Positions 23,766-33,818 of a stretch of DNA of 64,000 nt are shown here, piece after piece. Position numbers and translations under genes: made by a program. Below the pieces are notes generated by a model, which had not been told where the DNA came from, ran no database searches, and saw only the letters and a list, made by a program, of their open reading frames with translations. Position 1 is the stretch's first letter, and the number at the start of each line of letters is the position of its first letter. The stretch spans positions 1 through 64,000 of the forward strand of contig NZ_JAMXMV010000028.1 in NCBI RefSeq assembly GCF_024055715.1, in the 5' to 3' direction. This DNA comes from Actinoallomurus soli. GTDB lineage: Bacteria > Actinomycetota > Actinomycetes > Streptosporangiales > Streptosporangiaceae.

Positions 23766-25505
23766 ATGACGACGACCACCCCCGGCGTCTCCGGCACGTC
23801 CGAGGAGACCCCGCCGCAGCGGACGGCCGCGCCGGGGCAGGGCCCGGTGCCGGACCCGGCGGCGGCGCCGTCCGACGTGTCAGGGCTGACCCGCCGCCTC
23901 GCCACTCTCGACCGGCTCGTCGAGCTCGGCGAGGGCCGCGTCGACCAGGAGCTCATGGATGACGCCGCCGCGCTCCTCGGCCGGGCCGGCGACCGGCTGC
24001 GCCTGTCCGGCGACCACACGATCGTCGCGCTGGCCGGCGGCACCGGAAGCGGCAAGTCGTCGCTGTTCAACGCCGTCTGCGGCCTCGAACTGTCCCCGAC
24101 GGGACTGCGCCGCCCGATGACCTCGTCGGCGCACGCCTGCGTCTGGGGCCTCGACGGCGCCGGCCCGCTGCTGGACTGGCTGGAGATCGACAAGCGTCAC
24201 CGGTACGCCCGGGCCAGCGCGCTCGACCAGACGAACGGCGAGGAGCGCGCCGGATCGCTGCAGGGCCTGATCCTGCTCGACCTGCCCGACCACGACTCGA
24301 TCCGGTCCGAGCAGGTCGCGGAGGTCGACCGGTACGTCGGCGTCGCCGACCTGCTCATCTGGGTGCTCGACCCGCAGAAGTACGCCGACTTCGCCGTGCA
24401 CCGGCGCTACCTGGAGCCGCTGGCCGGCCATGACGGCGTCAGCCTGATCGTGCTCAACCAGATCGACCGCCTCGCGCCCGAGGAGATCGACGAGTGCGTC
24501 AAGGACCTGCGGCGGCTGCTGGAGGCCGAAGGGCTGCGCAACCCGCGCATCCTGACCACGTCGGCCAAGTCGGGGGCCGGCGTCGAGGACTTCCGCGACG
24601 TCATCGCGGACACCGTGGCCGCCCGCCGGGCCCGCACCCAGCGGCTCATCGCCGACATGGACCGGCTCATCCAGCGGTTCGAGGGCGCCTTCGGCGCGGT
24701 CGAGCCGCCCTCCACCATCGACGACAAACGGGCGGCGGCGCTCGTCGAGGCCCTGGTGGACGCCGCCGGGATCCCCGCCGTGGCCGAGGCGATGGAGAGC
24801 GCGTACCAGCTACGCGCGCTCGACTACGTCGGCTGGCCGCTCACCCGTCTCGCCGCCCGGCTCCGCAGCGACCCGCTGCGCCGGATGCGCCTCGTCGAGC
24901 TCCGCGACGAACTGCGCGCCGCGTTCACGACGCCCGTCAACGCCCAGCAGGCCCACGTCGACAACGCCCTGCAGGACGTCACCGAGGACGTCGTCCGTGA
25001 CCTGCCGCCCACCTGGCGGCGCTCGGTCCGTGAGGCCGGTCGCTCCAACGCCGACGCGCTTCCCGAGACGCTCGGCGCCTCCCTGCGCACCGTCGTGCCG
25101 TCCTTCAACCAGGTCCCCGGTTCGTGGTGGGCGGTGCGGATCTGGCAGTACCTCCTGCTGGTCGTCGCCGCTCTCAGCGTCGTCTGGCTCGTCGCCATCG
25201 CCGCCTTCGCCGGGCTCAAGCTCGGCCACGCGCCGGTCCGACTGCTCGGCGAGGGCGGGCTCGCGCCGTACGTCGCGCTGGTGCTGGTCTGCGTCCTCGG
25301 ACTCGGCCTGCTCACCGCCCTGACCGCGCGCAACATGATCGCGCTGACGTCGGTGAAGCACAGCGACCGGATGGAGCAGCAGATGCGCGAGGGCGTCGCG
25401 GCGGCGGCGCGCGAGCTCGTCATCGCGCCCGTCGAGCAGGAACTGGCCGTGTACGCGCGGTTCCGCGACGAGGCCGGGCACGCCATCCGCGACGTCGCGC
25501 CCTGA
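23766..25505 (+). CDS. Membrane-anchored dynamin-like GTPase, second of a pair
   Basis: A 579-residue protein with a Thr/Pro-rich N-terminus (about 1–38) and a G domain with P-loop GGTGSGKSS at 91–99. DLPDHDS is the G3 region and LNQIDRL the G4 region. Two adjacent hydrophobic helices near 460–520 flank a short loop (YLLLVVAALSVVWLVAIAAF and the following APYVALVLV segment). This is the YfjP-like architecture of membrane-bound partners such as DynB. It starts 19 nt after the previous gene with a GAGGA ribosome site. It probably hetero-oligomerises with that GTPase at division septa. Confidence 0.83.
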   Translation: MTTTTPGVSGTSEETPPQRTAAPGQGPVPDPAAAPSDVSGLTRRLATLDRLVELGEGRVDQELMDDAAALLGRAGDRLRLSGDHTIVALAGGTGSGKSSLFNAVCGLELSPTGLRRPMTSSAHACVWGLDGAGPLLDWLEIDKRHRYARASALDQTNGEERAGSLQGLILLDLPDHDSIRSEQVAEVDRYVGVADLLIWVLDPQKYADFAVHRRYLEPLAGHDGVSLIVLNQIDRLAPEEIDECVKDLRRLLEAEGLRNPRILTTSAKSGAGVEDFRDVIADTVAARRARTQRLIADMDRLIQRFEGAFGAVEPPSTIDDKRAAALVEALVDAAGIPAVAEAMESAYQLRALDYVGWPLTRLAARLRSDPLRRMRLVELRDELRAAFTTPVNAQQAHVDNALQDVTEDVVRDLPPTWRRSVREAGRSNADALPETLGASLRTVVPSFNQVPGSWWAVRIWQYLLLVVAALSVVWLVAIAAFAGLKLGHAPVRLLGEGGLAPYVALVLVCVLGLGLLTALTARNMIALTSVKHSDRMEQQMREGVAAAARELVIAPVEQELAVYARFRDEAGHAIRDVAP

Positions 25506-25594
25506 GAGCCGCCGTAAGAGCCGGGGTGGAACACGCGGGACGGACGCCGGATCGGCTCCGCGGTCTCTTCCGTGCCGGCTCTGAGCACGGTGAG

Positions 25595-25603
25595 TTATCC
25601 ACA
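25595..25603 (+). promoter_or_regulatory. DnaA box
   Basis: TTATCCACA is a perfect match to the classical DnaA-box consensus, lying 97 nt before the start of the ssb gene and 90 nt after the second dynamin-like gene. Only a single box is visible, so it is not an origin. It could let DnaA control ssb. Confidence 0.5.
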
Positions 25604-25700
25604 GATCACGGAAGGGGCTGGTGGGCGGGGTTCCGCATGCTCGACGGTGGGGGTGACGGCGGCGGCGCAGGGCCGCCGCGCACGCACCCGAGGAGCCTTC

Positions 25701-26228
25701 GTGAACGACGCGCTGATCACCGTCATCGGTTTCGTGGCCGCCGAGCCCCACTTCGAGGTCCTGTCCAGCGGCACCTCCCTGATGTCCCTCCGCATCGGCA
25801 GCACCCCGCGCCGTTTCGACCGCGACCTCGGCCAGTGGCGCGACGAGGATCCGATGTTCCTGACCGTGACCTGCTGGCGCTCCCTCGCCACCAACCTCCA
25901 GGAGAGCGACCTCAAGCGGGGCGACCCGGTCATCGTCACGGGCCGCCTCCGCATCCGGGAGTACGCCAAGGACGGGCAGATGCGCTTCTCCGCCCAGATC
26001 GAGGCGACCACGGTCGGCCACGACCTCAGCCGTGGCGTCGCCCGCCTGCAGCGTTCGCAGCGCTCCTCGATCAACCTCTCGGAGGACCGCCGGCAGGCCG
26101 ACGACCTCGCCGACCGCTGGCTCGCGGCCGGCGCGGACGGTGCCGAGGAGTTCACCACCCAGGTCGCCGAGGGGTCCGGCGACGCCGACGAGGCCGCCGA
26201 GCCGACCGAGATCCGGGCGGTCGCCTGA
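25701..26228 (+). CDS. Single-stranded DNA-binding protein, SsbB type without acidic tip
   Basis: A 175-residue SSB. The OB fold covers about 1–110 (VIGFVAAEPHFEVL, then FLTVTCWRSLATN and GDPVIVTGRLRIREY). The C-terminus ends EPTEIRAVA and lacks the DDDIPF-like acidic tip that recruits repair proteins, as in the second SSB of Streptomyces (SsbB), which acts in chromosome segregation at sporulation. The GTG at 25701 has GAGGAG 6 nt upstream; an upstream in-frame ATG would add 43 implausible residues. A strong terminator follows. Neighbouring dynamin-like GTPases fit a septation and segregation module. Confidence 0.88.
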   Translation: MNDALITVIGFVAAEPHFEVLSSGTSLMSLRIGSTPRRFDRDLGQWRDEDPMFLTVTCWRSLATNLQESDLKRGDPVIVTGRLRIREYAKDGQMRFSAQIEATTVGHDLSRGVARLQRSQRSSINLSEDRRQADDLADRWLAAGADGAEEFTTQVAEGSGDADEAAEPTEIRAVA

Positions 26229-26300
26229 TGCGCCCCTCCGGCGTCTCCTGGGTGCGCGCGAGCGCCCGGCCGGCCCCGAGACGGTAGCCCCTGAAGACCC

Positions 26301-26335
26301 ACCGGAGGCGGGGCCCCCGGCGCCCCGCCTCCGGT
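26301..26335 (+). terminator. Terminator after ssb
   Basis: A perfect 14-bp stem (26301–26314 with 26322–26335; accggaggcggggc) around a 7-nt loop, 73 nt past the ssb stop, followed by ctcttcg. Confidence 0.85.
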
Positions 26336-26817
26336 CTCTTCGCACCGGTCTCTGCCGCGGGTCACCGGTCACCGCTTTCGTCGCACGTCACCGCTCTCGG
26401 CTGAGGCGGGTGGCCACATGGAGGAGCGGCCCGGACGCCCTTGCCGGTCGGTGGCGAGGTGGCCGCAAGCGGACACACCCTCGTGGCGTGGCCGCGTGGG
26501 TGGGGGAAGGGATGGTGGATCGTCGTCAGATCCAGGAGATGCCGCGCACTGTGCCTTCCTTCCGGGATGGCGCGTCCACCGGCGTGGGAGCCGGCGCTCG
26601 CGAGCACGTCAGATGGGCGCCGACGCGGCGCCCGCCCGGGCGGCCGCGGCCGGCCAGCGGGCCGTCCTAAGAAGGTACCGAATTTCTTGCCCACTCCGCA
26701 CACATTGCAACTATCCTATTACTGAACGTGATTCGATCAAGAGCGAGCATGAGCCGCCGTCCTGCGTCGCGGCGGCCGCCCGGACGGGCGGTCACGGTCT
26801 GACCCGTAGGGGGATGA
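26336..26817. other. Intergenic region before the diguanylate cyclase
   Basis: About 480 bp without a supportable gene. The first 340 bp are GC-rich with no conserved reading frame. From about 26675 to 26745 the sequence becomes AT-rich, as expected for the promoter of the diguanylate cyclase; a plausible −10 is TATCCT at 26712–26717. A BldD-like half-palindrome overlaps the same stretch. Confidence 0.4.
26718..26732. promoter_or_regulatory. Weak BldD-like palindrome
   Basis: ATTACTGAACGTGAT keeps the outer T-AC and GT-A of the BldD pattern nTnACnCWGnGTnAn but misses two inner bases. It sits about 90 nt upstream of a diguanylate cyclase gene, a gene class controlled by BldD in Streptomyces. 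Low confidence. Confidence 0.25.
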
Positions 26818-28134
26818 ATGACGGCACTGCACACCTCCGGCGACGGATCCGGTGACGTCGCCGCCGCCCCGCGGCGATGGCCGTTGCTGGAGCAGCCGCC
26901 TCTGCTCGCCCCGTACGTCTTCGTGGTCGTCACGCTGCACGCCGTCCTGATCGGGCTCGCGGTCACGCACACGACCTGGCGGCCGCAGGCGATGCTCGTG
27001 TTCGTCGCGCTGCTGGCCTGCGGCGCGATCAGCATCGAGGCGTCACGGCGGCTGGGCATGCCGGCCGGTGTCGCGCGCGACCTGCTGTCGGCGTGGTGGC
27101 TGCCCGCGGCCCTGCTGCTGCCGCCGATCTACGCGCTGCTGATGCCCGTGCCCCTGCAGGTCCTGTTGCAGTTGCGGGTGCGCCGCACGCTGCTGCACCG
27201 GCGGTTGATCGTCACCTCGGCGAACGGCCTGGCCGGGGTCGCCGCCTCGGCGACGTTCCACGCGGTCGTTCCGCACCCGCTCCGGGACGCCGCCTCCTGG
27301 CTGTCGAACCTGGACGCCATGATCCCGATGGTGGTCCTTTGCGCCGTGCTCTTCACCGTGGTCAACACGGCGATCGTCATGGTGGCCGCGCGGATGGCGA
27401 AGGGCGAGTGCTCCTGGCGGAAGCTGCTGGCCAACCGCGAGGTCCTCCTCCTCGATCTCGTCGAGGTCTGCGTGGGGATTCTGATCACCATCTCCTGTGC
27501 GCTGACCCCGCTGCTGCTCGTGATCGCGTTGCCTCCCGTGATGCTGCTGCAGCGCAGCCTGATGCACACCCAGTTGCGGGCGGCCGCCCGGCTCGATTCC
27601 AAGACCGGCCTGCTCAACGCCGCCACCTGGCAGCTGGAGGCCGACACCGAGATCACCCGCGCGGTGCGCACCGACGAGTCTCTCGCCCTGCTCCTGATCG
27701 ACATCGACCATTTCAAGCGGGTCAACGACGCGTACGGGCACCTGACCGGTGATCAGGTGCTGGCCGGAGTGGCCGGCACCCTGGTTCAGCAGCTGCGGGA
27801 GTACGACGTGGTGGGCCGGTTCGGCGGTGAGGAGTTCGCGGTGCTGCTGCCGAACGCCGACATGCTGGAGGCCTGCCGGGTGGCCGAGCGGCTCCGCAGC
27901 CGGGTCGGCCGGATGTGCGTCCCCGCCGACGACGCCACGATCACGGTGACGATCTCGATCGGCGTGGCCCTGTTCCGCACCCACGGACACGACCTGATCG
28001 AGCTGCTCGCCTCCGCGGATCTGGCGCTATATCGCGCCAAGGAGTCCGGCCGCAACCGGATCTGCCTCCCGGCGACGAAGAAGCCGGGCGAGCCGCGCCG
28101 AATCACGGCAAGGCCATCCCCTCGGAGGCTCTAG
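26818..28134 (+). CDS. Membrane diguanylate cyclase (GGDEF)
   Basis: A 438-residue protein. About six hydrophobic helices (residues 28–245) form an unassigned sensory membrane domain, followed by a GGDEF domain (about 260–425). The active-site motif is GGEEF at 336–340. The inhibitory I-site RxxD (REYD, 327–330) is correctly spaced 5 residues before it, so activity with c-di-GMP feedback is expected. No EAL domain is present. In actinomycetes c-di-GMP acts through BldD to hold back sporulation. The ATG follows an AGGGGG site. It ends 10 nt before ettA. Confidence 0.92.
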   Translation: MTALHTSGDGSGDVAAAPRRWPLLEQPPLLAPYVFVVVTLHAVLIGLAVTHTTWRPQAMLVFVALLACGAISIEASRRLGMPAGVARDLLSAWWLPAALLLPPIYALLMPVPLQVLLQLRVRRTLLHRRLIVTSANGLAGVAASATFHAVVPHPLRDAASWLSNLDAMIPMVVLCAVLFTVVNTAIVMVAARMAKGECSWRKLLANREVLLLDLVEVCVGILITISCALTPLLLVIALPPVMLLQRSLMHTQLRAAARLDSKTGLLNAATWQLEADTEITRAVRTDESLALLLIDIDHFKRVNDAYGHLTGDQVLAGVAGTLVQQLREYDVVGRFGGEEFAVLLPNADMLEACRVAERLRSRVGRMCVPADDATITVTISIGVALFRTHGHDLIELLASADLALYRAKESGRNRICLPATKKPGEPRRITARPSPRRL

Positions 28135-28137
28135 TCT
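28132..28137 (+). promoter_or_regulatory. Candidate −10 of a leaderless ettA transcript
   Basis: TAGTCT lies 7 nt before the ettA ATG and there is no ribosome-binding site, the layout of leaderless actinobacterial genes. No convincing −35 is seen. Confidence 0.4.
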
Positions 28138-28144
28138 TGACACC

Positions 28145-29842
<1,698 letters not shown>

Positions 29843-29855
29843 GACATCGGCGAGG

Positions 29856-29893
29856 ACGGGCCGCGAGACCTCCGGGTCCCGCGGCCCGTTTCT
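29856..29893 (+). terminator. Terminator after ettA
   Basis: A 15-bp stem (29856–29870 with 29875–29889, one mismatch) and a 4-nt loop, followed by ttctttccc. It lies 14 nt after the ettA stop. Confidence 0.88.
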
Positions 29894-29910
29894 TTCCCGG
29901 CTCAGGGCGC

Positions 29911-29990
29911 GGCGACGTGTCACTCTCGGCTCAAAGATCGGGCGACGTGCCACTCTCGGCCAAAGACCGGGCGACGTGCCGCGCCGGTCC
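29911..29990. repeat. 29–30 bp tandem repeat, about 2.6 copies
   Basis: Copies begin at 29911, 29941 and 29970, each opening ggcgacgtg; the first two share ccactctcggc…aaaga. The array fills the spacer between the ettA terminator and the thioesterase gene and encodes nothing recognisable. Confidence 0.8.
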
Positions 29991-30094
29991 TCGGTCGTCC
30001 GAAGCCGATGAGTGCACCCGGGTGCGGTCCGGCGGGATGGGAACCGGGAGACTGGACGCCGACCGCGCGACCGATGACACGAGATGGACCAGTG

Positions 30095-30538
30095 ATGACT
30101 CAGCCTGCCCTCGACCCCGGCGACGTCCGCGTGCCGCGCAAGCACGTGCACGAGTTCCACGTGCGGTTCGGCGACATCGACTCGCTGGGTCACGTGAACA
30201 ACTGCCGGTACCTGACGTACCTGGAGGACGCCCGGGTGGCGATGTTCTACACCGACCCGGACCGCGAGGGGCGTCGGCGGCCCCTGCACGGCCTGGTGGT
30301 GGCCCGCCATGAGATCGACTACAAGCGGCCCCTGCTGCTGCGGCCCGAGCCGGTGCGGGTGGAGACGCGGGTGACGGAGATCCGCGCGGCGTCCTTTCGC
30401 CTGGCGTACGAGGTGTGCGACGACGAGCACGTCTACGCGCGGGCGACCTCGGTGATGGTCGGCTACGACCTGAAGCAGGGCCGGACCCGCCGGTTCGACG
30501 AAGAGGAGTCCGCCTTCCTGCGGCAGTACGCGGCGTGA
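30095..30538 (+). CDS. Acyl-CoA thioesterase, 4-hydroxybenzoyl-CoA thioesterase (YbgC) family
   Basis: A 147-residue hot-dog-fold protein. The catalytic signature FGDIDSLGHVNNCRYLTYLEDAR holds the Asp and the HVNN turn typical of the family. A second half, EIDYKRPLLLRPEPVRVETR, forms the long hot-dog helix and sheets. It would hydrolyse a short or medium acyl-CoA; the substrate is unknown. The ATG at 30095 starts the conserved region; in-frame upstream ATGs at 30074 and 30008 would extend into repeat sequence. No ribosome site is strong. Confidence 0.88.
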   Translation: MTQPALDPGDVRVPRKHVHEFHVRFGDIDSLGHVNNCRYLTYLEDARVAMFYTDPDREGRRRPLHGLVVARHEIDYKRPLLLRPEPVRVETRVTEIRAASFRLAYEVCDDEHVYARATSVMVGYDLKQGRTRRFDEEESAFLRQYAA

Positions 30539-30613
30539 CCGCCTGACGCACGGCCGGCCGTCGTCGGCGTCAGGCGACCACGGAGGTGGGCGGCGTTGCG
30601 GCGCGCCCGGCGG

Positions 30614-30670
30614 CCATGGGCGTGGGGCGCGCCGGGACCATGGGCGTGGGGCGCGGCGCGCCGGGCGGCC
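30614..30670. repeat. 24-bp tandem repeat between convergent genes
   Basis: ccatgggcgtggggcgcg recurs at 30614 and 30638, and a partly matching cgcgccgggcggccatg follows. It sits between the convergent thioesterase and ABC permease genes. Confidence 0.7.
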
Positions 30671-30680
30671 ATGACGGATC

Positions 30681-31493
30681 TCAGGCGTCGCGGCGATGGA
30701 TGACGAGCATCGCCGCGCCGATCAGCACGACCGGGTAGACGGAGATGACGACGAACTCCTGGGGGACCGAGAGCGCACCGTGCTGCGCGTGCAGTGACAC
30801 CAGACGCCGGATCGCGTCGCCCGGCAGCGCGTCGGCGATGTCGACCACCCATCGGGCGGTTCCGTGGATCAGTTGCGGTGCGAGGAAGAGCAGGGTGACC
30901 AGGGCCCCGATCGCGGCCGCGGCGTGCCGGAGAAGGACTCCGAGGCCGAGTCCCACCAGAGCGACCGCCAGGAGATAGAACGTCGCCGCGCCGATCGAGC
31001 GCAGCGCTCCCGGGTCACCGATCGACAGGCCGACGTGCCGCCGGGACAGCACGGCCTGGCCGGTGGCGAACGTCGCCGCCGCGATGGCCGCCCCGACCGG
31101 AACGGTCACCGCCGTGACCACGGCGGCCTTCGCCGCCAGCACCGCGCGCCGGGCGGGTACGGCGGCGAACGTCGTACGGATCAGGCCGCTGGAGTACTCG
31201 CCGGTTATCGAGAGGACGCCGAGGGTACCGAAGATCAATTGAGCGATCATGAACCCGATATACGGATCGGACAGCGGGTCGAATGCCGCGCGCTGCGCCG
31301 GTGACATCCTCGGCCAATCGCCGACGTCGGCGTCGGCGACGACGGCACCGATGCCGATCGCGGTGACGGCGGCGCACAGCAGCACCCAGTAGGTGGACCG
31401 CACGGACCACAACTTGGTCCATTCGGAGCCGATGAGGTCGCGGGCGCGGCCCGCGCGGGTGCCCTCGCCGGCCGGAAGGTCGATGGTCGTCAT
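30681..31493 (-). CDS. ABC transporter permease (ABC-2 type)
   Basis: A 270-residue membrane protein with about six helices. The N-terminal LIGSEWTKLWSVRSTYW is the amphipathic lead typical of ABC-2 permeases of the ABC2_membrane family, followed by GEYSSGLIRTTFAAVP in the second loop. It pairs with the upstream ATPase, whose stop overlaps its ATG. The cargo is unknown. Such pairs beside NarL-type two-component systems often export antimicrobial peptides, lipids or drugs. Confidence 0.9.
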   Translation of the reverse strand: MTTIDLPAGEGTRAGRARDLIGSEWTKLWSVRSTYWVLLCAAVTAIGIGAVVADADVGDWPRMSPAQRAAFDPLSDPYIGFMIAQLIFGTLGVLSITGEYSSGLIRTTFAAVPARRAVLAAKAAVVTAVTVPVGAAIAAATFATGQAVLSRRHVGLSIGDPGALRSIGAATFYLLAVALVGLGLGVLLRHAAAAIGALVTLLFLAPQLIHGTARWVVDIADALPGDAIRRLVSLHAQHGALSVPQEFVVISVYPVVLIGAAMLVIHRRDA

Positions 31494-32410
31494 CGTGTGG
31501 TCTCCTCCGGCTCGGCGTGATGGTCGACGCTGTCGGCGGTGATCTCCATGAACGCCTCCTCGAGCGTGGCGTTCCGCGGGGTGAGTTCGTGCACCGCGAT
31601 GCGGTGCGCGAGTGCCAGGTCGCCGATCCGCGCGGCGGTGAGCCCGGCGACCTCCAGCACCCCGTCGCCGCCATCGGCCACGGAGGCCCCTTCTCCGGTG
31701 AGGAGACGGGCGAACGCGCCGCCGTCGGGGGTCCGTACCGCGACGTGCCGGCGGGCCCCGCGCTCGACGAACTCCGTGACACTCATGTCGGCGATCAGCC
31801 GTCCCCGGCCGATGACGATGAGCTGGTCGGCGGTGTGCTCCATCTCGCTCATGAGGTGACTGGAGACGAGCACCGTACGGCCCTCGCCGGCGAGCCGCCT
31901 GAAGAACGAACGGACCCAGTGGATGCCCTCCGGGTCGAGTCCGTTCACCGGCTCGTCGAAGATGAGGACGTCCGGGTCGCCGAGGAGCGCGGCCGCGATG
32001 CCGAGCCGTTGTCTCATCCCGAGTGAGAACCCGCCCACGCGTTTTCGTGCCACGGCGGTCAACCCGACCTCGTCGAGGACGTCGGCCACCCGGCGCACCG
32101 GGATGCCGTTGCTGCGGGCGAGCGCGGTGAGGTGCCGGTCCGCGCTGCGCCCGGCCGGGACCGCGCCGGCGTCCAGGAGGGCCCCGACCCGGAGCAGCGG
32201 GCGGCGGAGCCCGCGGAAGGGCCGCCCGTCGATGGTGGCCGAGCCGCTCGTCGGCGTGTCGAGGCCGAGGATCAGCCGGAGCGTCGTCGACTTGCCGGCG
32301 CCGTTCGGCCCGAGGAATCCGGTGACCCGGCCCGGCAGCACCTCGACGGTGAGCCCGTCGACGGCGGTCGTCCCGCCGTACCGCTTGGTGAGGTTCGAGA
32401 TTCTGATCAT
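31490..32410 (-). CDS. ABC transporter ATP-binding protein
   Basis: A 306-residue DrrA-like ATPase. It has Walker A GPNGAGKST, signature FSLGMRQRLGIAAALLGDP, Walker B VLIFDEPVNGLDPEG and an H-loop SSHLMSEME. A C-terminal DUF4162-like domain (about 215–300) follows. The start chosen is the ATG at 32410, which begins the conserved IRISNLTKRYGG and has a GGGGAAGG site; ten more residues upstream are possible. It is the first gene of a two-gene exporter operon, divergent from the histidine kinase 190 bp away, which probably controls it. Confidence 0.94.
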   Translation of the reverse strand: MIRISNLTKRYGGTTAVDGLTVEVLPGRVTGFLGPNGAGKSTTLRLILGLDTPTSGSATIDGRPFRGLRRPLLRVGALLDAGAVPAGRSADRHLTALARSNGIPVRRVADVLDEVGLTAVARKRVGGFSLGMRQRLGIAAALLGDPDVLIFDEPVNGLDPEGIHWVRSFFRRLAGEGRTVLVSSHLMSEMEHTADQLIVIGRGRLIADMSVTEFVERGARRHVAVRTPDGGAFARLLTGEGASVADGGDGVLEVAGLTAARIGDLALAHRIAVHELTPRNATLEEAFMEITADSVDHHAEPEETTR

Positions 32411-32588
32411 GCCTTCCCCTGAGTTCGTGGTGGCCTCCACGGTGCGGCAGGCGGTCGTCCGGCCGCGTCAGGCGGTGGAGCCCTTTCGCTTCCTCGCCCG
32501 GGGGCGGCGGCAGCGGGAGCGGCTCCGCCTCGGGACGGGTGCCCACGGCTCCGCCTGGAGACGGACGACCGGGAGGCCGTCGAGGCGT

Positions 32589-32594
32589 TACCGT
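32589..32594 (+). promoter_or_regulatory. Candidate −10 of a leaderless kinase transcript
   Basis: TACCGT lies 6 nt before the GTG start of the histidine kinase, with no ribosome site in between. The same hexamer precedes the amidase gene at 50415. Confidence 0.4.
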
Positions 32595-32600
32595 CGGCAC

Positions 32601-33818
32601 GTGGACCTACGGCCTCCGCTCCACCGCCGGCTCACCTTCGCGCACTGGGTCGCCATCGACGCGCTCGTCGCGCTTCTGCTCGCGGCTGCGCTGTTCTCGA
32701 GCGCCCAGGTGCCCCGGCCGCACCTGGGGATGCCGGCCGCGGCCGGCGGGGGCCTGGCCCTGGGCATCGCCGCGACGGTGGTGATCCGGCGGTGGCGGCC
32801 CCTGTTCGCCCTGGTCGTCGCGCTGGCCGCGAGTCTGGTGTCGGCGTTCTTCGGCTTCACCAAGGACCCGATGGTCGCTCTCGCGCTGGTGATGTACATG
32901 GTCGCGGTGGCCAGGCCACCACGAGTGGCGATCGTCGCGCTGGCGGTCGTGGAGGTCGCGATCGTCCTGGGCGCCTGCTTCGCGTCTCCGGCCGTTCTGT
33001 CGTCGGATCACCCGTGGGACATGACAGGCGAGGTCGTGGGAACCGGAGTCGTCCAGCTCGCGGCGTGGACGGTGGGCGTCGCGACGCGCCAGGCCCGCGC
33101 CTACTCCCAGGGACTGCGCGAACAGGCCGAGCGTCAGGCTCAGGTCAAGGTCGAGCAGGCCCGGCGTGCGATCAGCGAGGAGCGACTGCGCATCGCGCGC
33201 GAACTCCACGACGCCGTGGCGCACAGCATGAGCGTCATCGCGGTGCAGGCCGGAGTCGGGCACTACGTGATCGCCACCCGGCCGGAGGAGGCCGCCAAGG
33301 CGCTCGCCGCGATCGAGACGACGAGTCGTGCCGTGCTCCAGGAGATGCGCGGGCTGCTCGGCGTGCTCCGCGATGAGACGCCCGGAGACGGCCGGGAGGT
33401 CCTGCCGCCCGTACGAGGCGTCGCCGACCTGCCCGCGCTCGCCGAGCAGACGACGAACGCGGGGGTGCGGGTGAGCCTTCAGGTCCGCGGGGTCGCCCGC
33501 GCGCTGCCGCCCGGCGTCGACCTGGCCGCGTACCGCATCGTCCAGGAGGCCCTGACGAACGTGGTCAGGCATGCGGAGACCGACCACGGTCGCGTGCTCG
33601 TCACGTACGGCGAAGGAGACCTGGAGATCGAGGTGACGGACGACGGCCTCGGAGCCGATGGATACGGCGGCGCCGACGATCCGATCGGCTTCGCCGGCGG
33701 CCACGGCCTGGTAGGCGTGCGCGAGCGGGTCGCCCTCTACGGCGGTGACTTCAGCGCGGGCCCGTTGCCCCTGCGGGGTTTCCGCGTCGCCGTGCGCATC
33801 CCGACGGACGCCCGATGA
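32601..33818 (+). CDS. NarL-type sensor histidine kinase
   Basis: A 405-residue kinase. About six N-terminal hydrophobic helices (residues 8–165) carry no long extracellular loop, so it probably senses within the membrane. A short coiled region leads to the HisKA_3 box ERLRIARELHDAVAHSM with phospho-His near 203. A HATPase domain (about 295–405; EALTNVVRHAE, then GHGLVGVRERV) follows. The GTG at 32601 appears leaderless. Its stop overlaps the response regulator ATG. Divergence from an ABC exporter pair suggests it switches that exporter on under envelope or drug stress. Confidence 0.92.
   Translation: MDLRPPLHRRLTFAHWVAIDALVALLLAAALFSSAQVPRPHLGMPAAAGGGLALGIAATVVIRRWRPLFALVVALAASLVSAFFGFTKDPMVALALVMYMVAVARPPRVAIVALAVVEVAIVLGACFASPAVLSSDHPWDMTGEVVGTGVVQLAAWTVGVATRQARAYSQGLREQAERQAQVKVEQARRAISEERLRIARELHDAVAHSMSVIAVQAGVGHYVIATRPEEAAKALAAIETTSRAVLQEMRGLLGVLRDETPGDGREVLPPVRGVADLPALAEQTTNAGVRVSLQVRGVARALPPGVDLAAYRIVQEALTNVVRHAETDHGRVLVTYGEGDLEIEVTDDGLGADGYGGADDPIGFAGGHGLVGVRERVALYGGDFSAGPLPLRGFRVAVRIPTDAR

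Noticed and set aside
25595-25603. Replication origin
   Set aside because: Only one DnaA box, no AT-rich unwinding region and no dnaA/dnaN genes.
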